64,000 bases of DNA, from positions 1,533,001-1,597,000 of the forward strand of contig NZ_MDGP01000001.1 in NCBI RefSeq assembly GCF_001747095.1, written 5' to 3'. The position numbers were made by a program, and so were the translations under genes. The notes beneath the pieces are model-generated. The model saw nothing but the letters and a program-made list of their open reading frames with translations, made no database searches and was not told the origin of the DNA. This DNA comes from Roseivirga sp. 4D4. Its GTDB lineage: Bacteria; Bacteroidota; Bacteroidia; Cytophagales; Cyclobacteriaceae. Positions 43,766 to 53,536 of this stretch are shown one piece after another (position 1 is the first letter of the stretch; the number at the start of each line of letters is the position of its first letter).

Positions 43766-45382
43766 ATGCTAGAAACTGGAATAAAATCCAATAAGGCTGG
43801 GCTTGAAACAGCCGGAATCAAAGTTAAAGAAGCACACTGGAACCTTGGGCCTACCGAACTGATCGAAGAGGCCATCAAAAACGGTGAAGGAAATTTGACA
43901 GATACAGGCGCACTGATGTGCGACACTGGGAAATTCACAGGACGTTCACCTAAAGACAGATTCATTGTTAGAGATGAGTCAACAGAAGAAAAGGTCTGGT
44001 GGGGTGATATCAATATTGGAATTTCTCCTGAGTCTTTCGATAAGATATACAAGAAGATGATTGCTCATCTTGAGGATCGCAAAGTTTATGTAAGAGATGC
44101 TTACGCTGGAGCTGATAAAACTCATCGACTTAAATTAAGAGTCGTTAACACCATGGCATGGCACAATCTCTTCTGCTATAACATGTTTATCCGACCTGAG
44201 GCATATAAGCTTCCTGACTTCGATCCTAATTTCACGATCATTTGTTGCCCAGAGTTCAAAGCAGATCCTGCTACGGACGGTACCAGACAAGACAATTTTG
44301 CTATTGTAAACTTCACCAAGAGAATGATCCTTATCGGAGGAACTGAGTACTCTGGTGAGATGAAAAAAGGTATCTTCTCGGTTCTGAACTTCCTATTACC
44401 GACTGAAGATGGTGTACTGCCAATGCACTGTTCATCTAACATGGGCATTAAGAAAAGAGATACTGCGGTATTCTTTGGTCTCTCAGGAACTGGAAAAACG
44501 ACTCTTTCAGCAGACCCAAATAGACTATTGATCGGTGATGACGAGCATGGCTGGACATCTAAAAACGTTTTCAACTTTGAAGGTGGTTGTTATGCTAAAG
44601 CGATCGACCTAACGGAAGAAAACGAACCAGATATATATAGAGCTATAAAGTATGGAGCAATTGTAGAAAACACCAGGTTCCACCCGGGCACCAGAAATGT
44701 TGACTATACTAATACTGAGGTAACGGAAAACACACGTGTCTCCTACCCGCTTCATCATATCAACAATATTGCTGAACCATCTATTGGCGGGATTCCGAAG
44801 AATATTTTCTTCCTGACTTGTGATGCCTTTGGTGTGATGCCTCCCATCTTGAGATTGAATAAAGGACAGGCCATGTATCACTTCATTTCGGGCTACACCT
44901 CAAAAGTAGCAGGTACTGAAGCTGGTGTCACTGAGCCTCAACCTGTATTCTCAGCATGTTTCGGTGCGCCATTTATGCCACTCCACCCTACCGAGTATGC
45001 GGAAATGTTGGGTAAGAAAATGGAAGAACACTCAGTTAATGTCTGGTTAATCAACACAGGCTGGACAGGAGGCCCTTATGGCGTTGGTTCAAGAATTAAA
45101 CTGAGATATACCAGAGCTATGATTTCTGCAGCACTTTCAGGTGTATTGGACAACGTTGGCTACAGAAAACACTCAATTTTTGGTGCTGAAATTCCAATGA
45201 CTTGTCCAGATGTTCCAAGTGAAATCTTAAGCGCAAGAGAGACTTGGAAGAATGATGATGGTTTCTACGAAACGTCAAACAAGTTGGCTAGAATGTTCCA
45301 GAACAACTTTAGTAAGTTTGAGTCTTATGCCAATGAGGAGATCATGGCAGGTGCACCAAAGCCCAGAGAAGATTATAAGTAA
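43766..45382 (+). CDS. pckA: Phosphoenolpyruvate carboxykinase (ATP)
   Basis: A 538-residue ATP-type PEP carboxykinase that converts oxaloacetate and ATP to phosphoenolpyruvate for gluconeogenesis. The nucleotide loop is GLSGTGKT (238-245), followed by LSADPNR and GDDEHGW (metal site). FTGRSPKDRFIV near residue 57 binds substrate. Full length and all motifs match the family. It has its own promoter-like element and a strong terminator, so it is monocistronic. Confidence 0.97.
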   Translation: MLETGIKSNKAGLETAGIKVKEAHWNLGPTELIEEAIKNGEGNLTDTGALMCDTGKFTGRSPKDRFIVRDESTEEKVWWGDINIGISPESFDKIYKKMIAHLEDRKVYVRDAYAGADKTHRLKLRVVNTMAWHNLFCYNMFIRPEAYKLPDFDPNFTIICCPEFKADPATDGTRQDNFAIVNFTKRMILIGGTEYSGEMKKGIFSVLNFLLPTEDGVLPMHCSSNMGIKKRDTAVFFGLSGTGKTTLSADPNRLLIGDDEHGWTSKNVFNFEGGCYAKAIDLTEENEPDIYRAIKYGAIVENTRFHPGTRNVDYTNTEVTENTRVSYPLHHINNIAEPSIGGIPKNIFFLTCDAFGVMPPILRLNKGQAMYHFISGYTSKVAGTEAGVTEPQPVFSACFGAPFMPLHPTEYAEMLGKKMEEHSVNVWLINTGWTGGPYGVGSRIKLRYTRAMISAALSGVLDNVGYRKHSIFGAEIPMTCPDVPSEILSARETWKNDDGFYETSNKLARMFQNNFSKFESYANEEIMAGAPKPREDYK

Positions 45383-45403
45383 TCTCTTTTAGAATGAATA
45401 TTG

Positions 45404-45431
45404 AAAAAGGCCCGGTTAACGGGCCTTTTTT
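45404..45431 (+). terminator. pckA: Terminator of pckA
   Basis: AAAAAGGCCCG / CGGGCCTTTTT arms with a GTTAA loop, flanked by T. Confidence 0.93.
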
Positions 45432-45473
45432 ATTGCCATTTAAACAATAAGGCGTTTTAAGTGTCAAAGCATC

Positions 45474-46550
45474 ATGCGGTCTTATCTAAAACAGTTAGTC
45501 ACACTCGTAACACTGATACTCTTGACTAACTGTGATCCTAAGGATGACGCCCCTGAGGGTAATGACCCTGTGATATACTTCCCTCCTGCCACCACCTCTT
45601 GGGAAACGGTAAATACTGCTGAACTGGCATGGAATGAAGAGGCTATTGCCACACTCAGCGAGTATTTAGCGACCACAAACACAAAAGCATTTATTCTCCT
45701 TAAAGATGGAAAAATAGCAATCGAGGAGTACTTTCAGGATACAAGCCCGACTGATAACCTCCCATGGTTTTCAGCGGCAAAAACCTTCACGGCCCTACTG
45801 ACAGGCATAGCAGAAGAAGAAGGCCTACTCAGTATCCGAGAAGCCAGTAACAATCATCTAGATCTGGCTTGGACATCACTTACCCTAGAACAAGAATCGA
45901 GTATTCAAATCATTAATCACCTAACGATGACTACAGGCTTGGATGACCGTGTCGCAGACCCTAATTGTACAGATCCCGATTGTCTAAAATTTCTTACCAC
46001 ACCTAATAATCGCTGGGCATATCACAATGGACCTTACACAAAACTGGGAGATGTAATTGCCTCGGTCAGTGGTGAGAGCTACAATAACTTTACTGCCAAT
46101 AGAGTATTAGACAAAGTAGGCATGCAAGGCACATGGCTCAAGTTTGGTTTCAACAATATATTTGTAAGCAATGCCCGAAGTATGGCCAGGTTTGGTTTAC
46201 TCCTGCTGAACAAAGGCACTTGGCAAGATGACCCCATTTTAAGTAATGATGCCTATTTCTCGGCAATGACGAACAGCACACAGTCTCTGAATCCAGCCTA
46301 TGGCTACCTTACCTGGCTCAACGGTAAGAGCTCCTTTAAGATTCCTGGTCTCCAAACCAGTTTTAATGGAAGTATTACCCCTAATGCGCCACCTGACATG
46401 TTTGCTGCGATGGGTCGTAATGGACAACTTATTAATGTTGTCCCAAGTCTGGGAGTTGTGATGATTCGAATGGGTGATAACCCTCAAAATGACCTAGTAC
46501 CTTTTACTTATCAAGATGAATTGTGGAAGAGACTGATAGATATATTCTAA
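45474..46550 (+). CDS. Serine hydrolase lipoprotein, beta-lactamase class C fold
   Basis: A 358-residue lipoprotein (lipobox LTNC, C20) of the serine beta-lactamase/D-Ala-D-Ala-peptidase fold. The nucleophile motif is S100-A-A-K103 in FSAAKTF, and Y183-H-N185 in WAYHNGPY is the second motif. The C-terminal part (MFAAMGRNGQLINVVPSLGVVMIRMG) matches the esterase-type members. It most likely acts on an ester or peptide in the periplasm; drug resistance should not be assumed. A two-way terminator follows. Confidence 0.85.
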   Translation: MRSYLKQLVTLVTLILLTNCDPKDDAPEGNDPVIYFPPATTSWETVNTAELAWNEEAIATLSEYLATTNTKAFILLKDGKIAIEEYFQDTSPTDNLPWFSAAKTFTALLTGIAEEEGLLSIREASNNHLDLAWTSLTLEQESSIQIINHLTMTTGLDDRVADPNCTDPDCLKFLTTPNNRWAYHNGPYTKLGDVIASVSGESYNNFTANRVLDKVGMQGTWLKFGFNNIFVSNARSMARFGLLLLNKGTWQDDPILSNDAYFSAMTNSTQSLNPAYGYLTWLNGKSSFKIPGLQTSFNGSITPNAPPDMFAAMGRNGQLINVVPSLGVVMIRMGDNPQNDLVPFTYQDELWKRLIDIF

Positions 46551-46583
46551 AAAAAAGCCCGTTCCGTCCGAACAGGCTTTTTT
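46550..46583. terminator. Two-way terminator between convergent genes
   Basis: AGCC-GTTC / GAAC-GGCT stem with one mismatch and a CGTCC loop; six to eight T on either side. Confidence 0.83.
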
Positions 46584-46630
46584 GATGCAGGGATTAGCTG
46601 CATCTTCGACACTACTAATGATCTTTACTT

Positions 46631-47236
46631 TTATTGTTCTACCCCACTCTCCAAAGACTCAAGTCTATTGAGAGCAGTTTGTAATTCTCTTCTAAGCGTG
46701 ATTTGCTTTTCAGTAGCCTGAAAACGCTGATGCCGATACTCTTCTACAATTTTCGAGTAGGCTGATTTAACGCGTTTTACCACACTACATACATGCTTGA
46801 TACGTGTATAAACCACCACGACAATAGTGGCTAATAAGGCGATGAGTGACCATACAAGGGCATTGTAAAATCCTTTTTTCACTGATAATCCTAAAAATCC
46901 AATCTTCGCGTTTTGGTCTTCGCTGATTTGCAGCTTCTCTTTGATCAGATCGAACTCAGTTTGAATAGTCTTAAGTTCGGCCTTTGTTTCGATGGATGAC
47001 ATCTCAAGGTTCTTGATTTGCAGCTGATAGGCACTAATACTGTCTATCATGGCCGTCCTGAAATTCAACAGCTTAGAAGTCTTAATTACCTTATACTCTT
47101 CGTAGGATTCTGACTCAGACATGATGTCAGAAAGGATGTTACGTAGGGGTCTGTTTTCTTGTGCGTATACTGTGAAACTGAGCGACAGGAGTAGTACAAA
47201 AACTCCTGCCCACTTGGCATGCTTAGGTTGATTCAT
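46631..47236 (-). CDS. Exported coiled-coil membrane protein, unknown function
   Basis: A 201-residue protein with a signal peptide (ending VYAQ), a coiled-coil segment (about residues 40-115), one membrane helix (about 120-142, ALVWSLIALLATIVVVVY) and a second coiled coil. The ATG at MNQPKHAK is chosen because it yields a normal signal, though the frame is open 24 codons further. The family (SYEEYKVIK, then AMIDSIS, then the membrane helix) is common in Bacteroidota, and some databases mislabel relatives as tRNA (guanine-N1)-methyltransferase; nothing here supports methylation. Confidence 0.75.
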   Translation of the reverse strand: MNQPKHAKWAGVFVLLLSLSFTVYAQENRPLRNILSDIMSESESYEEYKVIKTSKLLNFRTAMIDSISAYQLQIKNLEMSSIETKAELKTIQTEFDLIKEKLQISEDQNAKIGFLGLSVKKGFYNALVWSLIALLATIVVVVYTRIKHVCSVVKRVKSAYSKIVEEYRHQRFQATEKQITLRRELQTALNRLESLESGVEQ

Positions 47237-47538
47237 AGTATTGTATTTAGGTGAAATCGATACCAAGTTAACGAATGAAAAACACACTATTTGCATTCTG
47301 GTGTACAAAGCATTTTTCTGATATCATCAGTCAAAAAAGTGACTTGTAAAGACTGTGGATCAAAGTTTTATAATAGAAAACCAGTTTTTACATACTTTCT
47401 ATTGCCCTATACTTTCATCGAGAAAACCGAGCTTTTCGTCTATGAAATATAAACATCAACCCCACTCACGATTATCATCTATGATTTTGGCGTATTAGGG
47501 CTTATCTTCTATTGAAATTAGTTACTAATTATTCTGCT

Positions 47539-48006
47539 ATGCCATCATATGATATAAAGGTTAACGGCAAGTCACTCTCCGTAGAAGCCGAAGCCGATAC
47601 TCCACTACTTTGGATTCTAAGAGATCAACTCAAAATGAAGGGAACCAAATTTGGCTGTGGTATTGGTCAATGTGGGGCTTGTACAGTTCACTTAAATGGT
47701 AATGCGGCAAGATCTTGCTCACTACGCATTTCCTCTATCGGCAATGCTGAAATTATCACCATCGAGGGGCTGTCGGAAGACGGAAATCACCCGGTTCAAT
47801 TGGCATGGATGGAAGAAAATGTACCTCAGTGTGGCTATTGTCAAGCCGGACAAATAATGTCTGCTGCTTCTTTTTTATCTAAAGTAGAGAACCCTTCCGA
47901 AGAAGACATTCACCAGTGGATGTCTGGTAACATTTGTCGATGTGGAACCTATCCCCGAATTAAGAAGGCCATATACAGAGCGGCTAAGGAAGGAGTTACG
48001 GAATGA
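47539..48006 (+). CDS. Ior-type (2Fe-2S) iron-sulfur subunit, module 1
   Basis: A 155-residue small subunit of a xanthine-dehydrogenase-superfamily molybdenum hydroxylase (IorA-like). The plant-ferredoxin-type cluster is held by C40, C45, C48 and C60, and the second cluster by C98, C101, C133 and C135 (QCGYCQAG and NICRCGTYPR). It passes electrons from the molybdenum site. The ATG at MPSYDIKV is preferred over a TTG nine codons earlier because the paralogue starts the same way. It overlaps the large-subunit gene by four bases. Confidence 0.93.
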   Translation: MPSYDIKVNGKSLSVEAEADTPLLWILRDQLKMKGTKFGCGIGQCGACTVHLNGNAARSCSLRISSIGNAEIITIEGLSEDGNHPVQLAWMEENVPQCGYCQAGQIMSAASFLSKVENPSEEDIHQWMSGNICRCGTYPRIKKAIYRAAKEGVTE

Positions 48007-50171
48007 AAGAGCAATTAACAACATCTCGCAGGGGCTTTCTTAAGCTAACAGGAATCGCAGGTGGCGGTTTAATGCTGGGCTTTAATCTGTCTGGGTGTGA
48101 CAGCCTACCTGAAAACCCTGATTTCGTCAATCTCGAGATCAACGCATTCATTCTAATCAACGGAGACGGAACTGTAACCCTTAGAGCCAAGAACCCGGAC
48201 ATTGGGCAGGGTGTAAAAACATCATTGCCCATGATACTCGCGGAAGAGTTAGACATTCCATGGAAGAAGGTCAAGGTGGAACAGGCAGAATTGGACGGCC
48301 GTCTGGGCTCCCAGTTTGCCGGTGGAAGTACAGGTGTCAAGACGAACTATGAAAACCTCAGAAAAGCCGGAGCTGCCGTAAAAGATGTACTCATCAGAGC
48401 AGCAGCTGACCAGTGGGAAGTGCAGCCATCAGATTGTAAAACAGCGGACGGTTTTGTCATGCATGCCAGTAAACGTCTCCACTATGGACACTTAGCTGAA
48501 GCAGCTGCTCAATTAGAACTAAATGAAGACCCACCTCTAAAAGACCCTAGTCAATTTGACATCATTGGAAAGTCTCAGCCAGATGTTGACTTAAAGGAAA
48601 TTGTAACTGGCCAAGCTTTATATGGTATTGACCAAGAAATTGAGGGAATGGTTTATGCCACCATATTGAAACCACAAGTCTTCGGTTCTAAGGCAGTGAG
48701 TATTGACGCCTCAGAAGCAAAGAAGGTGACTGGAGTCATTGATGTTTTCGAAATCAATCAATCCGATAACCCTGCAAATGGGCTTGGCGGCATAGCCATT
48801 GTTGCAGAGAACCAATGGGCAGCTTTTAAAGCAAAGGGGCTCGTCAAAGCAGAATGGACTTCGCCAAAGGGATTCATCGCCTCAAATGAACAATTGAAAA
48901 GGGCACTAGATCAAGGCGCATCTTCTAAAAGCACAACCTTGAAGGATGAAGGGAATGTCAGCAATATTTTCAGAAATACTGATGAGTTGATAGAGGCAAA
49001 ATATCATGTACCCTTTATCAGCCACAGCCAAATGGAGCCCATGAATTTCATAGCCGATGTTCAAAAAGATAAGGTCATATTAATCGGTCCGACACAGACT
49101 CCGGGAAGCGCTGCAGCATCTGCAAGTAATATTACTGGCGTTCCTCGAGAACAAATCCAAATGAAGTTCACCCGAATTGGAGGAGGATTCGGCAGACGAT
49201 TATTGAATGATTATGCGAATGAGGCAGTCATCATATCGCAAAAGATTCAAAAACCCGTCAAGCTAGTATGGACGAGAGAGTCCGATTTCTTATCAGACTA
49301 TTACCGCCCAGCGGGTGCCTACCATTTCAAAGCAGCTTTATCTGATAAGGGTATTGAGGCCATGGAAGTGAATATATGTACCACATCCCGCTACCTATAT
49401 AGACAGTCTACCCCTGCGCATGGAACCGAAGCTTTTCCAGACCAACAACCTGCAGGCATGGTTCCAAACTTCAAAGTAACCTACAGTCCCCTTAAGTCTA
49501 ATATTCCTGTTGGGGCTTTAAGAACCCCAGGGGTCAATGCGACCACATATGCCTATCAGAGTTTTATGGACGAGTTGGCTGAAAAGGCTGGAATAGATCC
49601 CATTGAATTCCAACTAAACCTAATAGGAACAGAAGACAGGGATATGCCATATGACGATCATGGAGGACCTACCTATAATACAGTACGCCTAAGAAATGTA
49701 ATTGAACTCGTCAGAGATAAATCCGGCTGGGGAGAGGGCTCTTATCAGGGTTTTGCTGCGCAAATGGTCTTTGGCAGCTATGTAGCCTGCATTGTTGACG
49801 TTAGTCTTGTGGATGGTAAGATCAAGATAGACAAAGTGAATATTGCTGTTGATTGCGGAAGGGTAATCAATCCAGTTGGGGCCAATGCGCAGGTACAAGG
49901 AGGTATCACGGATGCCATTAGCGCTGCACTTTATGAGTCGTTAGAATTACAGAATGGTGCACCCATTGGACAGAACTTCGATCGGTATGAAAAGCTTAGA
50001 ATGACCGAATCACCTGAGGTGGATGTTCATTTTATTAATAGTGAAGAAGCTCCTCAAGGTTTGGGAGAACCATCGTATCCGATTCTTTTTCCAGCGCTTA
50101 TCAATGCTGTTTATCAGGCTACTGGGCAAAGAGTGCGAGAGCTTCCACTCAAAAAGCACAATTTGGTATAA
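48003..50171 (+). CDS. Ior-type molybdopterin large subunit, module 1 (Tat-exported)
   Basis: A 722-residue large subunit of the isoquinoline-1-oxidoreductase/aldehyde-oxidase group. The N-terminus has a Tat signal (SRRGFLKL) and a lipobox-like LSGC, suggesting a folded, cofactor-loaded export. The catalytic glutamate is expected in GLGEPS near the C-terminus, and GGGFGRR (about residue 395) contacts the cofactor. Like other Ior enzymes it lacks an FAD subunit, so it probably passes electrons to a membrane cytochrome. The substrate (an aldehyde or N-heterocycle) is not known. Confidence 0.92.
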   Translation: MKEQLTTSRRGFLKLTGIAGGGLMLGFNLSGCDSLPENPDFVNLEINAFILINGDGTVTLRAKNPDIGQGVKTSLPMILAEELDIPWKKVKVEQAELDGRLGSQFAGGSTGVKTNYENLRKAGAAVKDVLIRAAADQWEVQPSDCKTADGFVMHASKRLHYGHLAEAAAQLELNEDPPLKDPSQFDIIGKSQPDVDLKEIVTGQALYGIDQEIEGMVYATILKPQVFGSKAVSIDASEAKKVTGVIDVFEINQSDNPANGLGGIAIVAENQWAAFKAKGLVKAEWTSPKGFIASNEQLKRALDQGASSKSTTLKDEGNVSNIFRNTDELIEAKYHVPFISHSQMEPMNFIADVQKDKVILIGPTQTPGSAAASASNITGVPREQIQMKFTRIGGGFGRRLLNDYANEAVIISQKIQKPVKLVWTRESDFLSDYYRPAGAYHFKAALSDKGIEAMEVNICTTSRYLYRQSTPAHGTEAFPDQQPAGMVPNFKVTYSPLKSNIPVGALRTPGVNATTYAYQSFMDELAEKAGIDPIEFQLNLIGTEDRDMPYDDHGGPTYNTVRLRNVIELVRDKSGWGEGSYQGFAAQMVFGSYVACIVDVSLVDGKIKIDKVNIAVDCGRVINPVGANAQVQGGITDAISAALYESLELQNGAPIGQNFDRYEKLRMTESPEVDVHFINSEEAPQGLGEPSYPILFPALINAVYQATGQRVRELPLKKHNLV

Positions 50172-50220
50172 TCAAGAATTAAAAGATGACAGATCAATTA
50201 GTGATATAACCACTACTCTA

Positions 50221-50240
50221 TTTCAACTATGAAGTTGAAA
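50221..50240. promoter_or_regulatory. Inverted repeat TTTCAACT-ATGA-AGTTGAAA
   Basis: Perfect 8-bp arms with a four-base spacer, 43 bases before the module 2 start. No T run follows, so it is more like an operator or mRNA hairpin than a terminator. Confidence 0.35.
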
Positions 50241-50282
50241 CGAATAACAGTATATTAATCTTCAAAACAGAATCAATCCATT

Positions 50283-50741
50283 ATGGCATCATATAATATA
50301 AAAATCAACGGAAAGGCTCGCGCTGTAGAAGCAGACGCTGATACCCCAATGCTCTGGGTACTCAGAGATGAGCTCGATATGAAAGGCACCAAGTTCGGCT
50401 GTGGTATTGGCCAATGTGGTGCATGCACGGTTCACCTTAATGGTAATGCCGTAAGGTCTTGCCAGATTCCTGTTTCGGCTGTTGGTGAAAGTGATATCAC
50501 TACCATCGAAGGGCTCTCCGAAAAAGGAGATCATCCTCTTCAAGAAGCTTGGAAAGAACATGATGTACCACAGTGTGGCTATTGCCAGGCAGGTCAAATC
50601 ATGAACGCTGCTGCACTGCTCAACAAGAATTCTAACCCTTCTTATCAGGAAATAGAAGATGCAACACATGGCAACATTTGCCGATGTGGGACTTACAATA
50701 AAATCAAGGCTGCCATTTCTACGGCTGCTGAGCAACTATAA
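50283..50741 (+). CDS. Ior-type (2Fe-2S) iron-sulfur subunit, module 2
   Basis: A 152-residue paralogue of the subunit 2.7 kb upstream. All eight cluster cysteines are kept at the same positions (C40, C45, C48, C60; the QCGYCQAG and NICRCGTYN segments), and the two proteins share long identical stretches around the clusters. Its role is the same: electron transfer from the molybdenum centre. It starts 17 bases before the large-subunit gene, after a 111-base gap that holds an inverted repeat. Confidence 0.93.
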   Translation: MASYNIKINGKARAVEADADTPMLWVLRDELDMKGTKFGCGIGQCGACTVHLNGNAVRSCQIPVSAVGESDITTIEGLSEKGDHPLQEAWKEHDVPQCGYCQAGQIMNAAALLNKNSNPSYQEIEDATHGNICRCGTYNKIKAAISTAAEQL

Positions 50742-50758
50742 CCTTAAAGACTGAAGAG

Positions 50759-52921
50759 ATGACGATAGTAAAAACACAAGTCAACAGAAGATCATTCTTG
50801 AAGGCCTCAGCGCTAGCGGGCGGTGGCTTAATGATAGGCTTTTCTTGGGGTTGTAACCCGATGGAAGCGGAAAAGGCCGCACCAAAAGAGTGGTTCGATA
50901 TGAATGCCTTCCTTTCCATTGCAGACAATGGTCAGGTAACCATAATGTCTCCTAACCCTGAGATTGGTCAAAATGTGAAAACATCCATGCCGATGATCAT
51001 AGCTGAAGAGCTAGACATTGCCTGGGAAGATGTAATCGTAAAACAAGCACCATTGAACAGCATCTCCTTTCAAAGGCAAGTGGCGGGCGGTAGCCAGTCC
51101 ATTCGTCAAGGATGGGCCAGTCTGAGAATGGTTGGTGCTACCACAAGGCAATTGATGATCAATACAGCCGCCAAAGAGTGGGGAGTTGATGCAGCCGGAC
51201 TCACGACCAAGGATGGCTATGTAATGAACGGAAGGAAAAAACTCTCTTATGGGGAGTTAGCATCCAAGGCAGTAGGAGAAACCATTCCGGAGGAAGTGCC
51301 ATTAAAGGACCCTAAGAATTTTAAAATCATTGGTAAGAGCAAAACCAATGTCGATATGGATGATATTGTTACCGGCAAGCCACTTTTCGGGGTTGATTAT
51401 ACTGCCGAAGGAATGGTTTATGCTGCTGTGATGAGACCACCGGCTTTCGGAACTAAATTGAAGTCTTTTGACGATAGTGAGGCCAGAAAAGTCAATGGCG
51501 TTTTAGATGTGATCACTTTTGACGACAACGAAAGACCAGACCAAAGAGAAATTAGAGGTGAAAAAATTGCTGTTATCGCCACAAATACTTGGGCTGCCTT
51601 TAAAGGCAAAAAAGCCTTGCAGGCCGAATGGGAAAGATCTTCTAAGCTTGAAAGCACTACGAATCACGATCGTGAATTGAACAGATTGCTGAATGTATCC
51701 AACAGTGAATCGCTCAAAAGATCTGATGGCGACATTAAGAAAGCTTTCGCAGATGCTGATGGAACATTGGAAAGAACTTATGAAGCACCTTTCCTACCCC
51801 ACAACACCTTAGAACCCATGAACTTCTTCGCCAATGTAACTGATGATAAGGTTGAGTTGGCAGGTCCAACCCAAACACCGGACTGGACACAAGGAAGAGT
51901 TGCTGGGATACTAAAAAGAGATCGCGCTACGATTAGCTGCGAAATGACCCGTATGGGTGGAGGCTTTGGCCGTAGGCTCTACGGAGATTTTGCACTAGAA
52001 GCCGCTGCTATTTCTGATAAGATCAGAAAGCCAGTGAAGGTACAATTCTCCAGAGAGGATGACATGATGGCCGGTACCTACAGGCCGGCTTCAAAATACA
52101 AGTTTAGAGCTGCCTACAAGGACGGTAAGATTACAGGCTATTACTTAACCGGTGCCGGTATTCAAATGGGTAATTCAACAAGAGAAAACTGGTTCCCAGC
52201 TGGCGGAATCGAAAACTATAAAATAGAATCTCACAACCTGAATAGTAATATCACTACGGGGGCGTGGCGTGCACCGATCACCAACTTCCTGGCGATCGCT
52301 GAACAAAGCTTCTTCGATGAACTCGCAAAAGAGATGAACCTCGATGCCGTACAAGTACGATTAGACATACTGGAAAGAGCGAAGTCTAACCCAGTGGGTG
52401 AGATCGACTACGATCCTGAAAAAATGATTGGAGTGATCAAACTGGCAGCAGAAAAAGGCAATTGGAGCAACCCTGAAGCTGGCGTAAGCAAGGGTTTTAG
52501 CTGCTACTATTCACATAATACCTACGTGGCGGAAGTAGCCGATGTAACCACCGAAAATGGGCAACCGAAAATCACGAAAATGACCGCTGCGGTCGACTGT
52601 GGAATTATCATTAATCCTGAAGCGGCAATTAACCAGATTCAAGGTGGTGTAGTTGATGGAATTGGCCATGCCATGTACGGAGACTTTGCCTTTGTGGATG
52701 GAGCTCCTCAGGCAGCGAATTTTGACAAGTTCAGATTGATCAGATCAAAAGAGGCTCCAAAAGTGGATGTCCACTTTGTAGAAAGCTTGAATGATCCAAC
52801 AGGACTAGGTGAGCCTTCTCTCCCACCAGCAGGTGGCGCATTAGCTAATGCCATTGCGGGTGCCACAGGTAGAAGGGTCTACAAGATTCCATTTACCAAG
52901 CAAGACATTGCTATGGGCTAA
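50759..52921 (+). CDS. Ior-type molybdopterin large subunit, module 2 (Tat-exported)
   Basis: A 720-residue paralogue of the module 1 large subunit. It has the Tat motif NRRSFLKAS, a lipobox-like SWGC (C30), GGGFGRR near residue 400 and the catalytic GLGEPS near the C-terminus. The two large subunits differ in many residues outside the motifs, so they may have different substrates. It ends in a strong terminator, closing the four-gene cluster. No molybdopterin-dinucleotide chaperone or cytochrome gene is adjacent. Confidence 0.92.
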   Translation: MTIVKTQVNRRSFLKASALAGGGLMIGFSWGCNPMEAEKAAPKEWFDMNAFLSIADNGQVTIMSPNPEIGQNVKTSMPMIIAEELDIAWEDVIVKQAPLNSISFQRQVAGGSQSIRQGWASLRMVGATTRQLMINTAAKEWGVDAAGLTTKDGYVMNGRKKLSYGELASKAVGETIPEEVPLKDPKNFKIIGKSKTNVDMDDIVTGKPLFGVDYTAEGMVYAAVMRPPAFGTKLKSFDDSEARKVNGVLDVITFDDNERPDQREIRGEKIAVIATNTWAAFKGKKALQAEWERSSKLESTTNHDRELNRLLNVSNSESLKRSDGDIKKAFADADGTLERTYEAPFLPHNTLEPMNFFANVTDDKVELAGPTQTPDWTQGRVAGILKRDRATISCEMTRMGGGFGRRLYGDFALEAAAISDKIRKPVKVQFSREDDMMAGTYRPASKYKFRAAYKDGKITGYYLTGAGIQMGNSTRENWFPAGGIENYKIESHNLNSNITTGAWRAPITNFLAIAEQSFFDELAKEMNLDAVQVRLDILERAKSNPVGEIDYDPEKMIGVIKLAAEKGNWSNPEAGVSKGFSCYYSHNTYVAEVADVTTENGQPKITKMTAAVDCGIIINPEAAINQIQGGVVDGIGHAMYGDFAFVDGAPQAANFDKFRLIRSKEAPKVDVHFVESLNDPTGLGEPSLPPAGGALANAIAGATGRRVYKIPFTKQDIAMG

Positions 52922-52941
52922 AAACCCTCTAAATATCGAAT

Positions 52942-52972
52942 AAAAAAGACCAGCCTTGTGCTGGTCTTTTTT
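52942..52972 (+). terminator. Terminator of the Ior cluster
   Basis: Perfect arms AAAAAAGACCAGC / GCTGGTCTTTTTT with a five-base loop. Confidence 0.93.
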
Positions 52973-53032
52973 ATTATTGAGCTTCCAACCATTTGTTTAC
53001 TTTTCAGGTCTAAAAACTGAGTAACCATCTTC

Positions 53033-53536
53033 ATGAATCAGATCACCTTCCGAACCGCTACTATTGAGGATTTAGATATTCTTTTACACTGGGATCAGCA
53101 ACAACATGTAATTGATGCTGATCCGGATGACGATTGGGATTGGGCCAATGAGCTCAGAAGATATCCAGCGTGGAGAGAGCAACTCTTGGTCGAGTTGGAT
53201 GGACGACCTCTGGGCTTTCTTCAAATCATAGACCCATATTTAGAGGATACCCATTACTGGGGCGATGTAGATCAGAACCTAAGAGCCATCGATATCTGGA
53301 TTGGTGAAGCTGATGACCTGGGTAAAGGTTATGGGACAGAAATGATGCGACAAGCCATTGAAAGGTGCTTTGCATCGCCCAAGGTGACAGGGATACTAAT
53401 TGATCCATTGGTTACAAATGTTAAAGCCATTCGATTCTATGAGCGAATGGGCTTTGAATTTGTGGAACATCGTGATTTTGATAGCAGTCATTGCGCAGTC
53501 TATAAACTTCAAAAATCGAAATGGAAAACAAAATAG
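53033..53536 (+). CDS. GNAT acetyltransferase, AAC(6')-like
   Basis: A 167-residue GNAT protein. The pattern IDIWIGEADDLGKGYGTEM (about residues 84-102), then LIDPLVTNVKAIRFYERMGF, is close to aminoglycoside 6'-N-acetyltransferases of the AAC(6')-Ib type, with LGKGxGT as the acetyl-CoA loop. Whether it modifies aminoglycosides is unknown; many such proteins in environmental bacteria do not confer resistance. It overlaps the next GNAT gene by 16 bases. Confidence 0.82.
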   Translation: MNQITFRTATIEDLDILLHWDQQQHVIDADPDDDWDWANELRRYPAWREQLLVELDGRPLGFLQIIDPYLEDTHYWGDVDQNLRAIDIWIGEADDLGKGYGTEMMRQAIERCFASPKVTGILIDPLVTNVKAIRFYERMGFEFVEHRDFDSSHCAVYKLQKSKWKTK

